From contig DWXD01000010.1 in the NCBI GenBank assembly GCA_019119365.1, positions 1 to 41,335 on the forward strand: a stretch of 41,335 bases of DNA. Direction: 5' to 3'. Below the pieces are notes generated by a model. The model worked only from the letters and a program-made list of their open reading frames with translations, had not been told where the DNA came from and searched no databases. Source of the stretch: Candidatus Gemmiger stercoripullorum (lineage in GTDB: Bacteria > Bacillota > Clostridia > Oscillospirales > Ruminococcaceae). Made by a program: the position numbers and the translations under genes. Numbering within the stretch: the first letter of the stretch is position 1; each line of letters starts with the position of its first letter. Shown here piece after piece: positions 38,063 to 41,335 of the stretch.

Positions 38063-39354
38063 CAGAGAAGCAAGCCATTGAGGCCATCCATGCGCTGCCG
38101 CGCCTGCAGGGCGCCCCAACGCTGGAACGCATGCGGGCGCTGCTGGCGGAGCTGGGTAACCCGGAAAAAGACCTCAAGTGCATCCACATTGCGGGCACAA
38201 ACGGCAAAGGGACGCTGGCAGCCATGACGGCGTCCATCCTGACCCATGCAGGCTACAAAACGGGGCTGACCATCAGCCCCTATGTTTTGCATTTCCGCGA
38301 GCGCTTTCAGATCAACGGTGAAATGATCCCGCCGCGCACACTGGCCGCGCTGACCGGCAAGGTGCTGGCTGCCTGCGAACGCCTGCGGGAAAAAGGCCTG
38401 CCCTGCCCGGTAGAGTTCGAGGCGGTCACGGCCATTGCCCTGCTCTGGTTCGCTGCGGAGAAATGCGACCTTGTCGTGCTCGAGACCGGCCTGGGCGGGC
38501 GGTATGACGCCACGAACGCCATCCCTGCGCCGCTGGTGGCGGCCATCACAAAAATAGGGCTTGATCACACCGAATTGCTGGGGGATACCCTTGAGAAGAT
38601 CGCCGCCGAAAAAGCAGGTATCATCAAGGAGGGGTGCGCGGTCGTCTGCTATCCGGACCAGCCCCCGGAAGCGATGGGCCCGCTGCTGGCTGCGGCGGCC
38701 GAAGCGCACACAGCCATCGAGATGCCGGAGCTGCGGGATATCCAGACCCTCAAAAGCCGCCCGCTGCAGAACTACATCGACTATGGCGGTTATCGCGTGA
38801 TGCTGCCCTTCCCGGGCCGGCACCAGGCCAACCACGCGGCCATGGCGATCGAAATTGCGCTGCTTCTCTGGCGGCGCTATGGCTATGAAATCGCCGACGA
38901 AGCGATCGAGGCGGGCCTGCGGGAGGCAAAGATGCCCGCCCGCATCGAGATTTTGCGCCGCCGTCCGCTGCTTTTGCTTGACGGCTGCCACAACCCGGAC
39001 GGAGCCGCCGCGCTGGCGGCGACCTTGACGGAAGCCGGGTATGAGGGCAGCCTCGTCGGCGTGCTCGGCCTGCTGGCCGACAAGCGCCACGAGGAGATGC
39101 TGAAAGCGCTGTCCCCCTGCTTTGAAAAGGTATACACCGTCACGCCGGATTGTCCGCGCGCCATGGCGGCCGAGGAACTCCAGCAAGAAGCGCGCTTCCA
39201 TATGGATGCCGAAGTTGGCGGTACGGTGCGCCAGGCCATCCAGAAAGCGATCCGCTATGCAGACGACCATAACCTGCCCGGCGTCGTGGTCTGCGGCAGC
39301 CTCTACCTGGCCGCCGAGGCCCGCCCGATCCTGCTCAAGGAAGCGGAAAAGTAA
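38059..39354 (+). CDS. folC: Folylpolyglutamate synthase / dihydrofolate synthase
   Basis: 431 residues, Mur-ligase fold. It adds glutamates to folate (and may join dihydropteroate with glutamate). Seen: HIAGTNGKGTLAAMTASIL (ATP loop), TGLTISPYVLHFRERFQING, FEAVTAIALLWFA, VLETGLGGRYDATN, ITKIGLDHTELLGDTLEKIAAEKAGIIK and the C-terminal LDGCHNPDGAAAL. It begins with GTG at 38059, inside the vanZ stop, and has AGGAGGG just before. No other folate genes adjoin. Confidence 0.95.
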   Translation: MTEKQAIEAIHALPRLQGAPTLERMRALLAELGNPEKDLKCIHIAGTNGKGTLAAMTASILTHAGYKTGLTISPYVLHFRERFQINGEMIPPRTLAALTGKVLAACERLREKGLPCPVEFEAVTAIALLWFAAEKCDLVVLETGLGGRYDATNAIPAPLVAAITKIGLDHTELLGDTLEKIAAEKAGIIKEGCAVVCYPDQPPEAMGPLLAAAAEAHTAIEMPELRDIQTLKSRPLQNYIDYGGYRVMLPFPGRHQANHAAMAIEIALLLWRRYGYEIADEAIEAGLREAKMPARIEILRRRPLLLLDGCHNPDGAAALAATLTEAGYEGSLVGVLGLLADKRHEEMLKALSPCFEKVYTVTPDCPRAMAAEELQQEARFHMDAEVGGTVRQAIQKAIRYADDHNLPGVVVCGSLYLAAEARPILLKEAEK

Positions 39355-39412
39355 ACGATAAGCGCTGCCGCCGCATTTCGTCATACTTTTTGCCCAAAGT
39401 CCTGTATACTGG

Positions 39413-39439
39413 CTGTAAAGCCGGTTTACAGGGCTTTTT
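39413..39439 (+). terminator. folC terminator with an overlapping alternative hairpin
   Basis: AAAGCC (39417-39422) pairs with GGCTTT (39432-39437) and runs into TTTTT, a short terminator. An alternative hairpin, CTGTAAA (39413-39419) with TTTACAG (39425-39431), uses the same bases, so the two exclude each other. A TATACT (39405-39410) just upstream could be a -10 for spoIIAA, which would place this switch in that gene's leader. Confidence 0.45.
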
Positions 39440-39465
39440 GTTTTCAGTGATCGAGGTGGACAAGC

Positions 39466-39762
39466 GTGGCGAAAATCTGTTTTGTGCCGGCCGGCGGCAC
39501 GCTGGCGGCCTATCTTTCCGGGGAGATCGACCATCATGCGGCGCAGGGCCTGCGGCGCGAGATCGACGCCCAGGTCGATGCGCGCATGCCGGAACTCCTG
39601 ACGCTGGATTTTTCCGGCGTGACCTTCATGGATTCCTCCGGCGTGGGCCTGATCCTGGGGCGCGGCCGCTATATGAGCTCGCTGGGCGGCAGGCTGACCG
39701 TGCAGAACCCGCCAGCCTCGGTGCGGCGGATGCTGGACCTGGCGCGCATCGCTTACGTTTGA
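39466..39762 (+). CDS. spoIIAA: Anti-sigma F factor antagonist SpoIIAA
   Basis: 98-residue STAS-domain protein. FMDSSGVGLILGR carries the Ser58 that SpoIIAB phosphorylates in Bacillus; here the pair is Ser57-Ser58, same numbering. Unphosphorylated SpoIIAA frees sigma F from SpoIIAB in the forespore. GTG start with GAGGTGG six bases before. First gene of a complete spoIIA operon. Confidence 0.94.
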   Translation: MAKICFVPAGGTLAAYLSGEIDHHAAQGLRREIDAQVDARMPELLTLDFSGVTFMDSSGVGLILGRGRYMSSLGGRLTVQNPPASVRRMLDLARIAYV

Positions 39763-39775
39763 AGGGGGAAATACC

Positions 39776-40210
39776 ATGAAGATGGTCAATCAGGTCAAGT
39801 TCACCTTTATGAGCCGCAGCGTCAACGAGAGCTTTGCACGCGCGGCGCTGGCGGCGTTTCTGGCGCAGGCGGACCCGACGGTCCCGCAGCTGGCCGATAT
39901 CAAAACGGCGGTCTCGGAGGCTGTCACCAACTGTATCGTACATGCATATCCGCAGCAGGTCGGGCAGATCACGCTCACGGCGGCGCTCTACGAAAAAGGC
40001 CTTGTGCGTATCACGGTCAGCGACCGCGGCGTCGGGATTGAAGACATCGCCAAAGCCATGGAACCGATGTACACCTCCGGCGATCCGGATGAACGCGCCG
40101 GGCTTGGCTTTGCCGTTATGCAGAGCTTTATGGACAAGGTCAAGGTCAGTTCCACCCCCGGGCGCGGTACGCGCGTGACCATGTCCAAACGTCTGGAGGA
40201 AAAGCAGTGA
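39776..40210 (+). CDS. spoIIAB: Anti-sigma F factor SpoIIAB
   Basis: 144-residue GHKL-type kinase and anti-sigma factor. N box EAVTNCIVHAY, G1 box DRGVGI, G2 box RAGLGFAVM. It binds sigma F with ATP and phosphorylates SpoIIAA. It lies 13 bases after spoIIAA; AAGGGGG precedes the ATG. Confidence 0.95.
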   Translation: MKMVNQVKFTFMSRSVNESFARAALAAFLAQADPTVPQLADIKTAVSEAVTNCIVHAYPQQVGQITLTAALYEKGLVRITVSDRGVGIEDIAKAMEPMYTSGDPDERAGLGFAVMQSFMDKVKVSSTPGRGTRVTMSKRLEEKQ

Positions 40211-40243
40211 CCCCTTTACATATACGGTAAGGGAGGGGTCTTT

Positions 40244-40969
40244 GTGTCTGCATCGTCTGCATCTGTACAGCTGCCCGGCGCCGGCAACACCACCGCGCTA
40301 TATGATCAGCTGCCGCGCGAGGAGTTCATCCAGCGCAACCTTGGCCTTGCACGCACCTGCGCGGGGCGGTTCACCGGCCGCGGTATCGACTATGAAGATC
40401 TGTATGCGGCGGGATGTCTGGGGCTGGTCAAGGCGTGCGACGGTTTTGACCCGGCCCGCGGCGTCTGTTTTTCGACCTATGCGGTGCCGGTCATCCTCGG
40501 GGAGATCAAAAAGCTGTTCCGCGACGGCGGAGCGGTCAAGGTCAGCCGTTCGATCAAGGAGCTGGGGCTCAAAATCAACGCGGAGCGGGAACGACGCCTC
40601 AAGCAGAGCGGTGTGGAACCCAGCGTGAACCAGCTGGCCCAGGCGCTGGGCAGTACGCCGGAGCAGGTGGCCATGGCGATCCAGGCGGCCATGCCGGTCG
40701 TATCGCTCACGCCCGCGGAAAACGAGGACGGAAACAGAGAGTGGGATGTCCCGGTCGAGTCTCCGGAGGAAAAACTGTCGGAGCGCATCAGCCTGCGGGA
40801 AGTCATTGACCGCCTGCCGCCGCAGGACAGGCTCTTGATCCGTCTGCGCTTTTTTGGCGGCAAGACCCAAAGCGAAACAGCGCGCGTACTGCACACGACA
40901 CAGGTACAGATCTCACGCAGAGAGCGCAAGATCCTGCAATGGATGCGGCGGGAATTGACAGGGGAATAG
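40244..40969 (+). CDS. sigF: RNA polymerase sigma-F factor (SpoIIAC)
   Basis: 241 residues. Region 2 is GIDYEDLYAAGCLGLVKACDGFDPARGVCFSTYAVPVILGEIKKLFRD (read in pieces), region 3 around EPSVNQLAQALGSTPEQV, region 4 RLPPQDRLLIRLRFFGGKTQSETARVLHTTQVQISRRERKIL, all typical of sigma F/G. It directs early forespore transcription. GTG start behind GGGAGGGG. With its two regulators the operon is intact, so the genome at least keeps the core of sporulation commitment. Confidence 0.95.
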   Translation: MSASSASVQLPGAGNTTALYDQLPREEFIQRNLGLARTCAGRFTGRGIDYEDLYAAGCLGLVKACDGFDPARGVCFSTYAVPVILGEIKKLFRDGGAVKVSRSIKELGLKINAERERRLKQSGVEPSVNQLAQALGSTPEQVAMAIQAAMPVVSLTPAENEDGNREWDVPVESPEEKLSERISLREVIDRLPPQDRLLIRLRFFGGKTQSETARVLHTTQVQISRRERKILQWMRRELTGE

Positions 40970-41021
40970 AATTTTCGGCAAATTGAACAGAGCGGGCGCT
41001 CCAAACACAGCAAAGCGACAA

Positions 41022-41041
41022 ATCTTCGCTACAGCGAAGAT
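41022..41041 (+). terminator. Hairpin after sigF
   Basis: ATCTTCGC, loop TACA, GCGAAGAT, 50 bases behind the sigF stop. There is no T-run (CGAATGTTGACA follows), so termination strength is doubtful; it abuts the first rRNA promoter. Confidence 0.4.
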
Positions 41042-41047
41042 CGAATG

Positions 41048-41077
41048 TTGACAGCACTGACAATAATATGGTATGAT
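41048..41077 (+). promoter_or_regulatory. rRNA operon promoter 1 (upstream)
   Basis: TTGACA (41048-41053), 18 bases, TATGAT (41072-41077) with TGG before the -10. Its -10 lies exactly 94 bases before that of the next promoter. Confidence 0.65.
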
Positions 41078-41142
41078 AATTTCACCGCCAAAGAGCTTAC
41101 GGCTTCTTGAACTGCTTTTTTCAAACTTTTTTCAAAAAAGTG

Positions 41143-41171
41143 TTGACAAAGGCGGGTCGTGGTGGTAAACT
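41143..41171 (+). promoter_or_regulatory. rRNA operon promoter 2
   Basis: TTGACA (41143-41148), 17 bases, TAAACT (41166-41171), TGG before the -10, and an A/T-tract region (ACTTTTTTCAAAAAAGT, 41127-41143) directly upstream that can act as an UP element. The first transcribed bases include AAGCTGTCCCGC (41176-41187). Confidence 0.8.
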
Positions 41172-41236
41172 AATCAAGCTGTCCCGCGAGGCAGCGCCGC
41201 CGGGAGGCGGCGGGCAAAAAAATCTCAAAAAAGTGC

Positions 41237-41265
41237 TTGACAAAGAGTGCTCGATGAGATATAAT
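41237..41265 (+). promoter_or_regulatory. rRNA operon promoter 3
   Basis: TTGACA (41237-41242), 17 bases, TATAAT (41260-41265): full consensus. An A-rich stretch precedes the -35. The same AAGCTGTCCCGC starts five bases after the -10 (41270-41281). Every element is 94 bases downstream of its counterpart in promoter 2. Confidence 0.9.
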
Positions 41266-41335
41266 AAATAAGCTGTCCCGCAAGGGGCGGCGCCCAGCAG
41301 GACCTTGAAAATTGAACAAACCTGAAACTTGTGGA
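41266..41335 (+). promoter_or_regulatory. Start of rRNA leader (16S upstream region)
   Basis: Behind the last promoter come a small GGGC/GCCC hairpin and GACCTTGAAAATTGAACAA, the leader motif (CTTTGAAAACTGAACA type) that Firmicutes carry ahead of 16S rRNA and that serves RNase III processing and antitermination. The 16S gene itself must begin just beyond the window; none of it is present. Confidence 0.75.

Overview
The window reads as chromosome of a GC-rich, low-branching Firmicute of the class Clostridia, most likely an Oscillospirales/Ruminococcaceae member of the Faecalibacterium-Subdoligranulum-Gemmiger type. The clues are a complete spoIIAA-spoIIAB-sigF operon, PASTA-type and class A penicillin-binding proteins, TmcAL, VanZ, AUG/GUG starts behind strong AGGAGG sites, very G/C-ending codons, and a 16S-type rRNA leader at the right edge. 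This placement is inference from gene content; no 16S sequence lies in the window. There is no phage, IS element, CRISPR array or tRNA gene that I can support.

Layout. 0-5.1 kb: a MATE exporter (minus), a MalY/PatB aminotransferase and a PASTA transpeptidase. 5.2-10.1 kb: a MacB-type ATPase with a giant FtsX-family permease carrying about 550 residues of coiled coil. 10.2-14.6 kb: a MarR regulator and a heterodimeric multidrug ABC exporter with one degenerate ATPase site. 14.7-15.6 kb: a strongly promoted cytoplasmic ricin-type lectin with a histone-H1-like Lys/Ala/Pro tail. 15.8-17.6 kb: HAD phosphatase and DEDDh exonuclease. 17.7-20.4 kb: ackA and divergent tmcAL, then a lipoprotein. 21.8-27.2 kb: a cell-surface glycosylation locus (GT-C-like protein, GT2-GtrA fusion, second polytopic protein) whose two transcription units each follow an array of direct repeats spaced exactly 11 bp. 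27.3-29.8 kb (minus): an ACP, MaoC dehydratase, SDR reductase and GNAT acetyltransferase operon of unknown product. 29.8-33 kb: a small membrane protein and a class A PBP. 33.2-37.1 kb: a threonine/aspartate-family operon (ACT protein, hom, thrB, lysC). 37.1-37.4 kb: a chain of hairpins. 37.4-41 kb: VanZ, folC and the spoIIA operon. 41.0-41.3 kb: three rRNA promoters with a 94-bp period.

How the parts fit. The strongest candidate for something undescribed is the pair of 11-bp repeat arrays. Both end exactly 16 bp (start to start) before a matching TAT--T -10 element, and share GGATACAA....GTTAT. This is the geometry of an OmpR/PhoB-type response regulator activating two promoters of one glycosylation regulon; no such regulator is encoded in the window. 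Other items to look at are the lectin/H1-tail protein with its nested leader hairpins, the ACP mini-pathway with an intrinsic terminator directly after the ACP gene, a class A PBP whose ribosome-binding site points at AUA rather than AUG, and an internal ribosome-binding site in lysC that would give a separate regulatory subunit.

Limits: all calls come from reading the sequence and from memory of protein families; no database search, fold prediction or alignment program was run.
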